The notes: generated from the sequence alone by a model not told the origin. Shown: positions 34,515 to 42,784, counted from the first letter of the stretch. The stretch: DNA of 64,000 nt from Paenibacillus macerans (GCF_023715465.1 NZ_JAMBOE010000005.1:186001-250000); one strand, 5' to 3'. Numbers and translations are program-made.

Positions 34515-35456
34515 TTACAAACCTATGTACTCGTTGTTTTCATACAGTCGTTTCAGAAGGTTTCTCCCATATTCGTTGACCTTTGGCACATTATTTTGTG
34601 CACCCCAAAAGATATCTCCTATCGCCAGCTTGATACAGCAAATTGTCATATGTATATTCTTGTGTTGCAGTGTTTCTGTCCCATATCCCTCAAAAAATGC
34701 CTTCATCGCTAACTCATTCTCAATAAAATATCTTTCAAATAAAATCGAGAAATGATCAACATCGATCCCCCATAGCATATTTTCAAAATCAATCATACCA
34801 GAGAATTTTCCCTTATCATCGACTAACCAGTTCCCCGGTGTAGAATCCCAACTTATAGGGACAGGTTTGCTTCCCTTAAACACATCAACATTTTTAGAAG
34901 CCCATTCGAATAATTCGATTTCATGGATGGCTAATAAGTTAGCTTGCATACAATAATTGAAAATCTCAGTCATTGAGTTATATACATAAATTACAGGGTC
35001 GTTTTCGCTATATATTTCGATTGGGTTTCCGTTCTTATCGGGCCTACCAAACCATTCGCCAGTAGTGCCTTCATGTATCAGTTTCGTTAACTGACCCGCT
35101 TTAAAGTAAGCAGCATGAAGTGAATCGGCATCCAGGTTAACCTCTCTCATGATCGTTCCGCTTATCGAAGTGATTAATATCGCATGCCAGTTTCCGCCTT
35201 CAAATGTTTCAATAAGTTCCGGAACATAAGGTCTTAGGTGATTTATCCAATTTCGATATGCATAAACTTCTGGATGCCACCGCTGAATTCTGCTGTAGGT
35301 TTTTAGGTAGTAATATTCATTGTTTTTATTGGATTGAATCTTCCAAACATTAGTACGAGTATTATTGGGCCTGTAATTACCAACAATTTTGAAAGCACCT
35401 ATTGTTGATTCAAGCTGAACGGATAGTTCACTTGGATATATTTCCAATTGCTCCAT
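34515..35456 (-). CDS. APH-fold phosphotransferase with an altered catalytic loop
   Basis: The 313-residue protein has the aminoglycoside-phosphotransferase/choline-kinase fold: YYYLKTYSRIQRWHPEVYAY holds the ATP-binding Lys, and ISWDSTPGNWLVDDKGKFSG is the Brenner loop followed by MIDFEN. The usual HGD becomes SWD, so the catalytic Asp and metal-binding Asn are present but the His is lost. Many such proteins phosphorylate small alcohols; antibiotic resistance should not be assumed. Confidence 0.78.
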   Translation of the reverse strand: MEQLEIYPSELSVQLESTIGAFKIVGNYRPNNTRTNVWKIQSNKNNEYYYLKTYSRIQRWHPEVYAYRNWINHLRPYVPELIETFEGGNWHAILITSISGTIMREVNLDADSLHAAYFKAGQLTKLIHEGTTGEWFGRPDKNGNPIEIYSENDPVIYVYNSMTEIFNYCMQANLLAIHEIELFEWASKNVDVFKGSKPVPISWDSTPGNWLVDDKGKFSGMIDFENMLWGIDVDHFSILFERYFIENELAMKAFFEGYGTETLQHKNIHMTICCIKLAIGDIFWGAQNNVPKVNEYGRNLLKRLYENNEYIGL

Positions 35457-35493
35457 ACCTATGCCCCCGTAACCATTTAGGATTGGAAGAAAA

Positions 35494-36051
35494 TTAATTA
35501 CCCTTACTATACTTATGTATTATTTCTTCATCCCACATCTGAACCTCGATATATCTTTCGGGTCCCTGACTGCCATCTTCATTCCATTGCTGGGGATATC
35601 CGTACTGTTCAATAATCCAAAATATCTCACGCTTTGTATATACTTGTTCCCGGTACGGCTTCCCATCCAGAAACCTCATGGTCGGGAACAAATCACCATA
35701 GGTGAAACTAATAATATCCTCATTGATGTCATCCAATGGGACTATTACTTCTTTGGCCTCGTTATACCAGCTTTTAAGCCATTCACATGGACCTAACGTC
35801 AAATAATGGGGAAAACGGCTCCTGGGTTTTCCGCCTTTCTCAACAAACATCTTGCGAGCCCTATTCTCTAAATCTCTCCTAACTGTTAAATAATCCTCCG
35901 ACCGTTGGCTCGCGAACACGCTCTTTTCTTTAAGATGCCGCATGATGTCTTCAGCTTCTTCTAAACTTAACCCCGACAAATTTCTGAACGGTCCGTGACT
36001 TGATTCAAAATAATGATATAAGAACAACTCCACCCGGTTCCTCAATTCCAT
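35494..36051 (-). CDS. hypothetical protein
   Basis: The 185-residue protein, rich in aromatic and charged residues, has no recognised motif. Notable blocks are GPFRNLSGLSLEEAEDIMRH, LTLGPCEWLKSWYNEAKEVI and YTKREIFWIIEQYGYPQQWN. Its start overlaps the end of the histidine-phosphatase gene by 10 bp, so the two are coupled. Confidence 0.7.
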   Translation of the reverse strand: MELRNRVELFLYHYFESSHGPFRNLSGLSLEEAEDIMRHLKEKSVFASQRSEDYLTVRRDLENRARKMFVEKGGKPRSRFPHYLTLGPCEWLKSWYNEAKEVIVPLDDINEDIISFTYGDLFPTMRFLDGKPYREQVYTKREIFWIIEQYGYPQQWNEDGSQGPERYIEVQMWDEEIIHKYSKGN

Positions 36052-36611
36052 ATTCTCTTTACTTCCATTAAACTGCCCTCTGCAAATTCCATCCGGTAGA
36101 TATCCGGTTTCGTTGTGCTTAACAAAAAATCGAAATCGTACTTACTGTTGAAATATCTCATCATTAATGTCATGACCAGTCCATGTGTGCCAATTACGAT
36201 CTTTTTTCCTTGGTTTTCCTCTATTATCTTTTTTAAAATACCAATAGCCCGGTTCATACACATCGCACTGGACTCTCCTCCAGGCAATGAATAGTCGGGA
36301 TCACCAATCATCTTATTTACTTCGGGATATAATTCCTGATCAGTCATTATCCGATTTTCGTTTGAAAATTCCAATTCTCTTAACTCTTCAAAAAGTAATA
36401 TTTCTTTATCATAACACTTCGCTAATTCCTCGATGGTTAACACGGCTCTCCTGTAAGGACTCGATACAAATACATCTATTCCTTCATTTTTAAGTATTTC
36501 CGTGATTCTTTTTGCATCAGACCATCCTTTGTCCGTCAGCCCGCGAGTTCTCTCATTATTTTCCGTTTTTGGGGACTCTCCATGTCTCACCATATAAATA
36601 TATGTTTTCAT
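36042..36611 (-). CDS. histidine phosphatase superfamily protein
   Basis: The 189-residue protein has the RHG motif (MVRHGES, catalytic His10), SSPYRRAVLTIE, ELRELEFS and the second His in VIGTHGLVMT. This is the full active site of the phosphoglycerate-mutase-like phosphatases. Small members of bacilli act on sugar phosphates or cobamide precursors; the substrate is not decided here. Confidence 0.88.
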   Translation of the reverse strand: MKTYIYMVRHGESPKTENNERTRGLTDKGWSDAKRITEILKNEGIDVFVSSPYRRAVLTIEELAKCYDKEILLFEELRELEFSNENRIMTDQELYPEVNKMIGDPDYSLPGGESSAMCMNRAIGILKKIIEENQGKKIVIGTHGLVMTLMMRYFNSKYDFDFLLSTTKPDIYRMEFAEGSLMEVKRIWN

Positions 36612-36663
36612 ACAACCTCCGACTTAAAATATTTGAAGTATCTTCTTCACTTAAACGTACCCT

Positions 36664-37101
36664 TCAATAAAAATGTTTTCTATATCCTTCAACCTTTTCA
36701 TCTTTAAATCCTAATTTCTCATAAAAAGCATGTGCTTCCTTTCTATGTCCACCAGACACAAAAATTATATAATAACAGTTTCTTTCCTTAGCTATTGTTT
36801 CAATATTTGTCATCAATTTTTTTCCGATTCCTTGTTTACGAACACGATTGGAAACTACGACATTCTCAATTACCATAAAAGGTCTGCATTCCCCTACTAT
36901 ATCCTGGCAAATAATCCCCATAACTGACCCTACTAATTCATTTTCTTTATAAGCCCCAAGTATATGATAGTTATCGTTACTTTTAATGCTTTCAAATGCT
37001 TCAACCAATTTTCCGAAATTTGTCTGTTTATCAATAAGTTCCACGTAGAGCATACACAAATCCATTAAGTCATCTCTTGTGATTTGTCTTATTGTTATCA
37101 T
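36664..37101 (-). CDS. GNAT-family N-acetyltransferase
   Basis: The 145-residue protein has MVIENVVVSNRVRKQGIGKK, the acetyl-CoA loop, and YIIFVSGGHRKEAHAFYEKL at the end. It is clearly related to the GNATs at 61965-62408 and 62474-62911 (shared IICxDxVGECxxFMxxENVVV pattern with the latter), so the arrays contain paralogues. Confidence 0.88.
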   Translation of the reverse strand: MITIRQITRDDLMDLCMLYVELIDKQTNFGKLVEAFESIKSNDNYHILGAYKENELVGSVMGIICQDIVGECRPFMVIENVVVSNRVRKQGIGKKLMTNIETIAKERNCYYIIFVSGGHRKEAHAFYEKLGFKDEKVEGYRKHFY

Positions 37102-37154
37102 TGGAATCAGTCCCTTCCTCCTGATTATACCATTCTAAGTAGCAGGTCTAGTTT

Positions 37155-37198
37155 TAAAAAAAATTCAAAGAGCAGCCCTCATCAGAGGGCTGCTCTTT
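37155..37198 (-). terminator. Rho-independent terminator
   Basis: The perfect 14-bp stem AAAGAGCAGCCCTC/GAGGGCTGCTCTTT (37167-37180 with 37185-37198) has a 4-nt loop and is followed on the minus strand by GAATTTTTTTT. It ends the transcript of the gene at 37219. Confidence 0.9.
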
Positions 37199-37218
37199 GT
37201 TGATATCATAACAGAAAT

Positions 37219-37623
37219 CTAATAGAAAGTGCACCAAAAAACCTTGTCTGCCTGATTTTTTATTTCAGAAGTTTCCGTTAAAATCATCCTAATGTCAGTA
37301 TCGTTTCTGCCAATAAACTTGTTTTCATCTACATTATAATACTGATAAAAAGTTACTTTATATGTCCCGTTGTTGATATTTATTTGATTTTTCGCGCAGT
37401 TATGATCCGGAACTTGTTCATCTTCAAATTGCGCCGACATCGTTAAACAATCATAATCCACGATATGCAGTTTGTTGTCTGTTACTTTTATGTATCCTTC
37501 TGCCTTCCTGAAGCACTCTTCATCGGCTATTTCCGTTTCCGGACCTATGATTACATCTATATTCCATGAATGTTCAATTCCTTCGTTTGTCATTTGGTAC
37601 ACTAATATATTTTCGTTTATCAT
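37219..37623 (-). pseudogene. hypothetical protein, probably 5'-truncated
   Basis: The ATG-initiated frame gives 134 residues (start MINENILVYQMTNEGIEHSW). The same frame stays open and protein-like for a further 33 codons upstream (ending NEDWELLELLQHFSSE), up to a TAA 7 bp from the stop codon of the ATP-grasp gene, and no start codon is present in that extension. This suggests that the original N-terminus was removed by a deletion whose joint lies at about 37725. Whether the shortened protein is made is unclear. Family unknown. Confidence 0.5.
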
Positions 37624-37727
37624 TTCACTACTAAAATGCTGCAGCAGTTCAAGCAGTTCCCAGTCTTCATTAACAAAGGACTTGTAATTCTGAGCGTTGA
37701 CTAACCCTATAAAATAGGTTCCTTAAA

Positions 37728-38468
37728 CTATAAGCTTCTTAAATAGTCTTTAGTTCTTGTTAATTCCGACCATCTAGCCGAAAGAAATTTTGCATAGTTT
37801 AAAGGGCCGATGCCATAAGTTCCTAAAGAATGTCCGTCGTTGATCTCCACCAATTTCATATTTCCTTCCCGATCCATTCCAAAATCCATACCATAAGCAA
37901 CCGGCGCATCGATAAAATCTCGAACCGCACTTTTTATAACATTTAAATCTAATTTTGAATCCCAAGCGCCTTTATAATATCTGATATCCAGTATTTGGCC
38001 GTAGCGAATAAAACAACGCCACTCCGTTATAAAATCAACAATTTCCGAACACCAAATATTCGTAACCTCGTTTTCTTCCATTAATCCTATAAAATCTCTA
38101 TATTCTTTGACAACTTTTCCAGCAAACTTCTTTGTTGTGTCCTTCGGTTTTATAAAAACATTCCAATTCTCTTTGTTCTCAAAAAGTTCCTGAATCGTTG
38201 TAGTCCAAATTTTTCGGCCAAAATAACTGGATAAGGAAGTTGGATAATCGATCTCCCCATGGTTTCTTTCAAATCCCAAAATTTCGAGACGTTTTCTCAC
38301 GTTCCCAATTCCGCCAACTACGATATCTTCAGGATTATGTTCTTTAATTTCTTGGACGTCATAAAACTTAATTGTCTCCCACCCGAAAGAAGTGAAGCCT
38401 TCATTAGCGATAAATGCATTTACATTGTAGAAGTCCCCATTCTTGTCTGCCTGTATGTATGCTCTCAT
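37728..38468 (-). CDS. ATP-grasp domain protein
   Basis: The 246-residue protein shows NWNVFIKPKDTTKKFAGKVV (ATP-binding lysines), NIWCSEIVDFITEWRCFI, and the metal-binding end KLVEINDGHSLGTYGIGP. That fits the DUF4343-type ATP-grasp group, presumed carboxylate-amine ligases of unknown substrate. A degenerate copy of its 3' end lies at 38967-39048. Confidence 0.82.
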   Translation of the reverse strand: MRAYIQADKNGDFYNVNAFIANEGFTSFGWETIKFYDVQEIKEHNPEDIVVGGIGNVRKRLEILGFERNHGEIDYPTSLSSYFGRKIWTTTIQELFENKENWNVFIKPKDTTKKFAGKVVKEYRDFIGLMEENEVTNIWCSEIVDFITEWRCFIRYGQILDIRYYKGAWDSKLDLNVIKSAVRDFIDAPVAYGMDFGMDREGNMKLVEINDGHSLGTYGIGPLNYAKFLSARWSELTRTKDYLRSL

Positions 38469-38589
38469 TAATTGATACCTCTCAATTCTCCATAGGTTTG
38501 TTTTCCAGTACAGTATTATCCAAAAGCTCTGAGTAAATATTCAAAAAAGGCCCTCTTCCGGTTTTATTCATTGATCTGTAATGGTCCTA

Positions 38590-38943
38590 TCACTGATGAG
38601 CAAGAATATTCACTAATTTTCCCAAGGGATCTCGAACAAAAAAACGTCTAACACCCCAGGGCTCATCCGCAGGCCCGTACTCGATCTGAAATCCAGATTC
38701 CTGCATTCTTTTATATGCGAAATCGACATCATCAACTTCAATGGATAAATCAGGTGTGGGAGTTCCAGAACCTCCCTCTGAAGCAAAGGAAATTTGTACT
38801 TTCATTACTTCATCAGATCCATACGTTGCAATCCAGCCATGATCCATTAATAAATTTAGTCCCAACACTTCCTGGTAAAAGTATTTAGCTTTTTCAATGT
38901 GCTCTGTATGGATGTTGGTCACTATCCTTTTGACTATCATCAT
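38590..38943 (-). CDS. VOC/glyoxalase-superfamily protein
   Basis: The 117-residue protein consists of two beta-alpha-beta3 halves: EKAKYFYQEVLGLNLLMDHG, and FAYKRMQESGFQIEYGPADE then WGVRRFFVRDPLGKLVNIL. The C-terminal DPxGN-like motif is in the form DPLGK. Members bind metal and may act as dioxygenases, isomerases or drug-binding proteins. It lies between the ATP-grasp gene and a partial duplicate of that gene's end. Confidence 0.85.
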   Translation of the reverse strand: MMIVKRIVTNIHTEHIEKAKYFYQEVLGLNLLMDHGWIATYGSDEVMKVQISFASEGGSGTPTPDLSIEVDDVDFAYKRMQESGFQIEYGPADEPWGVRRFFVRDPLGKLVNILAHQ

Positions 38944-38966
38944 TATTAGCCTCCATTTACATTTAC

Positions 38967-39048
38967 AAGCTTCTTAAATAGTCTGTAATCCCTGTTAATT
39001 CCGACCATTTAGCCGAAAGACACTTAAATCTAATCTTGAATCCCAAGC
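38967..39048 (-). pseudogene. remnant of a duplicated ATP-grasp gene 3' end
   Basis: AAGCTTCTTAAATAGTCT at 38971 and TTAATTCCGACCAT, then TAGCCGAAAGA, repeat the end of the ATP-grasp gene (37733-37785). The next bases, ACTTAAATCTAATCTTGAAT then CCCAAGC, match an internal part of that gene (about 37938-37966). So this is a second copy with an internal deletion. It is in direct orientation to the intact gene. Confidence 0.75.
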
Positions 39049-39101
39049 AAAACTAATCAAATACAAAATACATATGCACGGCTTCTATTTTTTCATTCTC
39101 A

Positions 39102-39491
39102 TCAACAACAAAATCGTTCAATTTCAGATAACCAAAGTTCTTCAGCCGATTTTCCTAAAAATTTCAATGTTAGCCCGTCATATTCAAGGGTCTTGCTATA
39201 CATCCCGCTAAAAGTATCCGCCCCGTCTCCGAGCGGCTCTGGTGTGGTTTCCTTTAATGGTTTGCCCAAAACCTCTCGAACCGATTTTTCATCATTCCGC
39301 AACTGAATTAAAGAAGATTCACCCGTCTTAATGGAATAATAATTGTCTTCTTGAATAGAAGGCACCGGGTCATTGGAGGGGGCAGTAATTTCAGAAGTTG
39401 GTACAGTACGATTGGAGGTTTCTTCATTAGACGAGCAACTTGTCAATGTAATGACTGTTACCATAAATCCAAAGATTATGAAGTTCTTCAT
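39102..39491 (-). CDS. putative lipoprotein, possibly with a disrupted 3' end
   Basis: The 129-residue precursor has a signal peptide and lipobox LTSC (Cys19), a Ser/Thr/Pro/Glu linker, then a small domain (SLIQLRNDEKSVREVLGKPL; SKTLEYDGLTLKFLGKSAEE). The frame ends abruptly at a cysteine pair, and the next reading frame continues protein-like for about 30 codons (LKLNDFVVDENEKIEAVHMY, then FVFD and stop at about 39051). This suggests a frameshift or a fusion with another gene remnant. Function unknown. Confidence 0.6.
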   Translation of the reverse strand: MKNFIIFGFMVTVITLTSCSSNEETSNRTVPTSEITAPSNDPVPSIQEDNYYSIKTGESSLIQLRNDEKSVREVLGKPLKETTPEPLGDGADTFSGMYSKTLEYDGLTLKFLGKSAEELWLSEIERFCC

Positions 39492-39555
39492 AAGAGACCT
39501 CCTTTAGTTGTACTTGCCGGAAAAATATTCTTTAGTACGCAACTGTATTATTTCA

Positions 39556-40023
39556 TTATATTCCAAAGTGTATCACACATTGATTAGTTTCTAAGGCGGT
39601 GTTTATTACCTCTATTAATTTGCTTAATGATTCGATTAATTCATTTCGTGTAACTGATATCTTTTCGTAGTGCCCTTCATCTGACCCTGCTTCCCAACCG
39701 AAATTTCCGGTAATAATAAACTCTGGAGGAGCGTTCAAAAAAAGTTCCTTCCAAGATGAAATAATATTTTTAAAAGTATTCAGACTCTCTTTATCCCGGA
39801 TTATCGTATATCCATATAAATCCAATCCAAATCCATGAAAGGCATCGCTCGGCCCCCTAGATTTAATCCATGCGAGAGAATCACTAATATAATTAATAAA
39901 TTCATCATCAATTGAAACCTGAGGTAAAACTTCAATTCCATTAATGGCAATTCTGTTTTTATCCCATGTCACATTTTCTAAAGGTGCTCGTTCATCCCCA
40001 ACTATAAATTCATGGTATGGCAT
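39556..40023 (-). CDS. hypothetical protein
   Basis: The 155-residue protein has no recognised domain. Notable are GFGLDLYGYTIIRDKESLNT, PEFIITGNFGWEAGSDEGHY and a helical end. Small acidic single proteins of this sort in accessory arrays are often immunity proteins of contact-toxin systems, but no toxin gene is adjacent, so this is only a thought. AGGAGGAAT lies before the ATG. Confidence 0.65.
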   Translation of the reverse strand: MPYHEFIVGDERAPLENVTWDKNRIAINGIEVLPQVSIDDEFINYISDSLAWIKSRGPSDAFHGFGLDLYGYTIIRDKESLNTFKNIISSWKELFLNAPPEFIITGNFGWEAGSDEGHYEKISVTRNELIESLSKLIEVINTALETNQCVIHFGI

Positions 40024-40059
40024 GAAATTATTCCTCCTTTCAGGCTAACTCTCGTAATC

Positions 40060-40659
40060 TTATTCTTGTACAAACCAATTCTTCATTTTAATTATCATTT
40101 CACTTGCTATATCACTGTCTCTTTGGTTAAGCCAGCTAAATAGCGGTCCTTCAATAAAATCCAACAATTCTACACGGGTCTCTTTGAGACATTTGTATAT
40201 TTCCTCGTAAGTATAATCGATAAAAATTACGGGATGATTTGAACTTGGATCGTACGAACATACTCTAATATAATTATCATAATAAATAATGCCTGGTGTA
40301 GGATCATGACCTAACCAGGGACTTACCCGTTTGTTTATTGAACCCCTAATCTCATCTATATCCTCTAATCCACAGCAACAACTTGGTAAGATACTCCTCT
40401 CAAACCCTTCAAAAAAAGCAATTCCACCATGCAAAATCACATGCTCCTCATTAAATAAATCATTAAACGAGTCCTTTAAAGACCGATCCAAATCAATCCC
40501 GTTATATAGAAATAAATGGGTCAAAAATAGTTCAACATCGGATTCATCGCTTTGCCCAGATAATATTACAAACGCTTTATATTCAACCTTTTCACTTATC
40601 CATGTAGGACACTCAATACGCGGTTCGACAATTACAGCTTTGGTGAATAATTTATTCAT
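40060..40659 (-). CDS. hypothetical protein
   Basis: The 199-residue protein has a run of three cysteines in ILPSCCCGLEDIDEIRG and a block VSPWLGHDPTPGIIYYDNYI. No signal peptide or TM helix. I do not recognise the family. It ends 36 bp before the next gene of the same strand, so the two may be cotranscribed. Confidence 0.65.
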   Translation of the reverse strand: MNKLFTKAVIVEPRIECPTWISEKVEYKAFVILSGQSDESDVELFLTHLFLYNGIDLDRSLKDSFNDLFNEEHVILHGGIAFFEGFERSILPSCCCGLEDIDEIRGSINKRVSPWLGHDPTPGIIYYDNYIRVCSYDPSSNHPVIFIDYTYEEIYKCLKETRVELLDFIEGPLFSWLNQRDSDIASEMIIKMKNWFVQE

Positions 40660-40722
40660 AAGGCTTCACTTCCTTTCTGCACGCTGTAAGCCCAATGCCT
40701 TAGATTCACTCATTACTAACAC

Positions 40723-40750
40723 AATAGGCTGCCTTAAACGGCAGCCTATT
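40723..40750. terminator. hairpin after the FusB-like gene
   Basis: The perfect 11-bp stem AATAGGCTGCC/GGCAGCCTATT has a 6-nt loop. It lies 16 bp past the FusB-like stop codon on the minus strand. The U-tract is weak (TTGTGTTAG), so termination may be partial. Confidence 0.65.
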
Positions 40751-40765
40751 TCTGGTTATGGCAAT

Positions 40766-41413
40766 TTATTTACTGGCGGAGAGAATAAACTTCTCCAGTG
40801 ATCCGGTATCGGTAATGCTGTGATTGCATCCTTGATTATCCAGACATACGTAGTTACCCATGAGCGAAATATTATCCGGCGAAGCGATAGCAGGCTTGGT
40901 CTTGACCGAGAAAAAGGCAAGCTCCTGATGCCGATTGCAGAACAGGCAATACCCTTTCTTGTTGGTCGGCGTAATTCTGCCCTCGATGCCGATGAACCGA
41001 CCTTCGAACGGATATACAATGAATAACTTGTTCGTGGCGATATCCACCCAACCCATATACGTCACAAAACGAAAGTCGATGGATTGTAAATCCGGCACTT
41101 TCAGCTTCTTATTTTTAGGGAATAACTTCTGAATTTGCTTCGGCGTAATCGGTGGAAAAGGCTCCAGGTACGCTTCCAAGGCGCTAAGATATCTCTGGAA
41201 ATCATAGGCCGTCTCGAGGGTAGAGATTTGTCCCAGCATCTTCTTCTGATCCTCTGTCAGAACCGGAAATGCTTCAACAATGTTCTCTACGGCTCTAAAC
41301 CTTACGGTTTCCAAGACACTCCGATCCGCAACGGTCCGCAAAGTTTTCTGAAGAAATTCCGCTTGTTTCTTAATCACGTTAAATTGGTGGTTTCTAATAA
41401 ATGGTGTACTCAT
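40766..41413 (-). CDS. FusB/FusC-family EF-G-binding protein
   Basis: The 215-residue protein begins at ATG 41413 with AAGGGG 9 nt upstream. It has an N-terminal helical bundle (FIRNHQFNVIKKQAEFLQKT) and a C-terminal zinc-binding domain: YCLFCNRHQE, then YVCLDNQGCNHSI for the second ligand pair. FusB-type proteins bind domains III-V of EF-G and release it from the ribosome, relieving fusidic acid block. Chromosomal homologues in soil bacilli may serve intrinsic tolerance. The 5' leader (41425-41554) looks like an attenuator. It is AT-richer than core genes. Confidence 0.85.
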   Translation of the reverse strand: MSTPFIRNHQFNVIKKQAEFLQKTLRTVADRSVLETVRFRAVENIVEAFPVLTEDQKKMLGQISTLETAYDFQRYLSALEAYLEPFPPITPKQIQKLFPKNKKLKVPDLQSIDFRFVTYMGWVDIATNKLFIVYPFEGRFIGIEGRITPTNKKGYCLFCNRHQELAFFSVKTKPAIASPDNISLMGNYVCLDNQGCNHSITDTGSLEKFILSASK

Positions 41414-41424
41414 AGCTTTCAGCC

Positions 41425-41552
41425 CCTTATTTTTTTTGAAAGACAATCAATAAGGTGCAAAGCCTGTTATTAGAAACGATAAAGTTAAGTTTGGGCGATC
41501 CAATTCATCCTATCACGCCCCACGCAAAGTATCGCCCCAAATCAGGCTTTGC
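41425..41552 (-). promoter_or_regulatory. putative translational attenuator of the FusB-like gene
   Basis: In the leader RNA, GCAAAGCCUG (from 41552-41543, inside the leader ORF) can pair with CAGGCUUUGC (41466-41457). UUUGGGGCGAU can pair with AUCGCCCAAA in between. CCUUAUU (41455-41449) can pair with AAUAAGG (41431-41425), which contains the ribosome-binding site of the main gene. A ribosome stalled on the leader would change which stems form. Pairings read by eye. Confidence 0.6.
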
Positions 41553-41554
41553 AT
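41513..41554 (-). CDS. 13-residue leader peptide of the FusB-like gene
   Basis: ATG 41554 is preceded by AGGGAG at 5-nt spacing and opens MQSLIWGDTLRGA followed by TGA. It ends 99 nt before the FusB-like start codon, and its first codons form one arm of the long leader stem. Short leader ORFs with this arrangement precede erm- and cat-type genes and control them by ribosome stalling. Staphylococcal fusB has also been reported to be inducible this way. Confidence 0.6.
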   Translation of the reverse strand: MQSLIWGDTLRGA

Positions 41555-41848
41555 GAGGACTCCCTAGCTAATGAGCAATTCAGTATTGCCACCGGTCCTA
41601 CCCCCAATCACATATCATACGCAAAGTATAGCAGCAAGTCCCGGGAGGCGCAATTTTTTTCGGTGGATGGATTAAATGTATCTCCTCAGACCAACATTCT
41701 TCCTAATTTTCACAATAACCTGATCTTTAGAAGTGTGGTAAACCAAGGTATTGTATCACTTATTGGATTTAGTAGCTTTAGATAAAATTTCGTTTAACGC
41801 TGCTGTTTTCACGAAACCGAGAACCGGTTTACGAAATGACCGGCCGTG

Positions 41849-42258
41849 TCATGAATACTTTCTTTCTAGTGCATCCTTGAATACTTTAATGGGTTTTTGA
41901 TAATCAATGGGCTTGTAGATCAATGAGTTTAGCCAGGCACTCAGGTCAAAAGTGTGATCAAACTCTGCGTCTCTACTATAGCGTATCATTTCTGTCATCG
42001 TTCCCAAAACACTCTTATCATTGGTAATACCTATATTAACTTCTCCGGCTTCAAACCAATATTGTTCAACCACACTTTTCTTTATCCCCTCTAGCTGTAA
42101 ATACTCTTTAAGTTCGGACTTGAATTTTTCCTGCAGTTTGCTTAATTGCGAACTCCGAATCCCATCGAGGATCAAACATAATCGACTTGAGTTATTGACA
42201 AAGCTGGATCTACCTTCATATCTTTTAATAGTTTTTGAGTGAATCTAAATGCTAGCAC
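41849..42258 (-). pseudogene. DUF6933-like gene with internal deletion and frameshift
   Basis: A good start, GGAGGG-N5-GTG at 42258, opens VLAFRFTQKLLKDMKVDPA, the normal DUF6933 N-terminus. About 28 residues expected next are absent and the continuation is one frame off: FVNNSSRLCLILDGIRSSQL and then the usual C-terminal part ending YRSRD...KALERKYS-like at 41849. The uninterrupted part alone (ATG 42175) gives a 108-residue frame without a convincing ribosome site. I judge it non-functional. Confidence 0.65.
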
Positions 42259-42340
42259 AACGTTCCCTCCTCGTTAATTCGAACCGGTATCCCATAAGGT
42301 TGTTGGATCCCCGATTAAACTACCAATAAGTTCATTCCAT

Positions 42341-42784
42341 TCATTCAATAATCAGTTTGATGAGTTCTTCTTCTTCAAACATCCTCAATACTCTCTCGCG
42401 ATTTCTTTGATCCTTGAAATCATACCATCTTTTCAACAAATCATCGTCATCCGATAAAGTGTCCTTAAACCTTCTAAAAACGCCCCTTCCCCCACTTAGA
42501 GCACGTTCAAGCGAGTTCTTCATTCTCTTGTCTGTCACGGTTTCAGTGAATTCTTCCATATCCTCGAACGATTGCCATGATTCAATTTGCGGCACTCTGA
42601 TATAGCGCTCTCCAAATTCTTCCTCAATTCTTTCTTCAAGCTCAGGATCATTGTCAATGTAATTTCCCAACATCTCTACTTCCCCGGTCTGCAAATCAAA
42701 ATAAAATTTCATTTCATGTCCCGTATGCTCACTGGCAAAGACTATTTCTTCAAACTGTTGCGCTGTTAATTTGATTTCTCTCAC
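42341..42784 (-). CDS. UPF0158 family protein
   Basis: GTG 42784 is chosen because AAGGTGG lies 8 nt upstream; an ATG at 42814 lacks a site. The protein has FYFDLQTGEVEML, YIRVPQIESWQSFEDMEEFT, ERALSGGRGVFRRFKDTL and WYDFKDQRNRERVLRMFEEE, the signature blocks of UPF0158. The function of the family is not established. Last gene of the first accessory array before the IS element. Confidence 0.8.
   Translation of the reverse strand: MREIKLTAQQFEEIVFASEHTGHEMKFYFDLQTGEVEMLGNYIDNDPELEERIEEEFGERYIRVPQIESWQSFEDMEEFTETVTDKRMKNSLERALSGGRGVFRRFKDTLSDDDDLLKRWYDFKDQRNRERVLRMFEEEELIKLIIE

Noticed and set aside
41549..41785. Plus-strand 78-codon frame upstream of the FusB-like gene
   Set aside because: No ribosome site or recognisable domain, and it covers the leader region that is better explained on the minus strand.
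30794..42784. Chromosomal integron
   Set aside because: One-strand small-gene array is suggestive, but no tyrosine integron integrase and no attC-like site shared by the gene boundaries could be seen.
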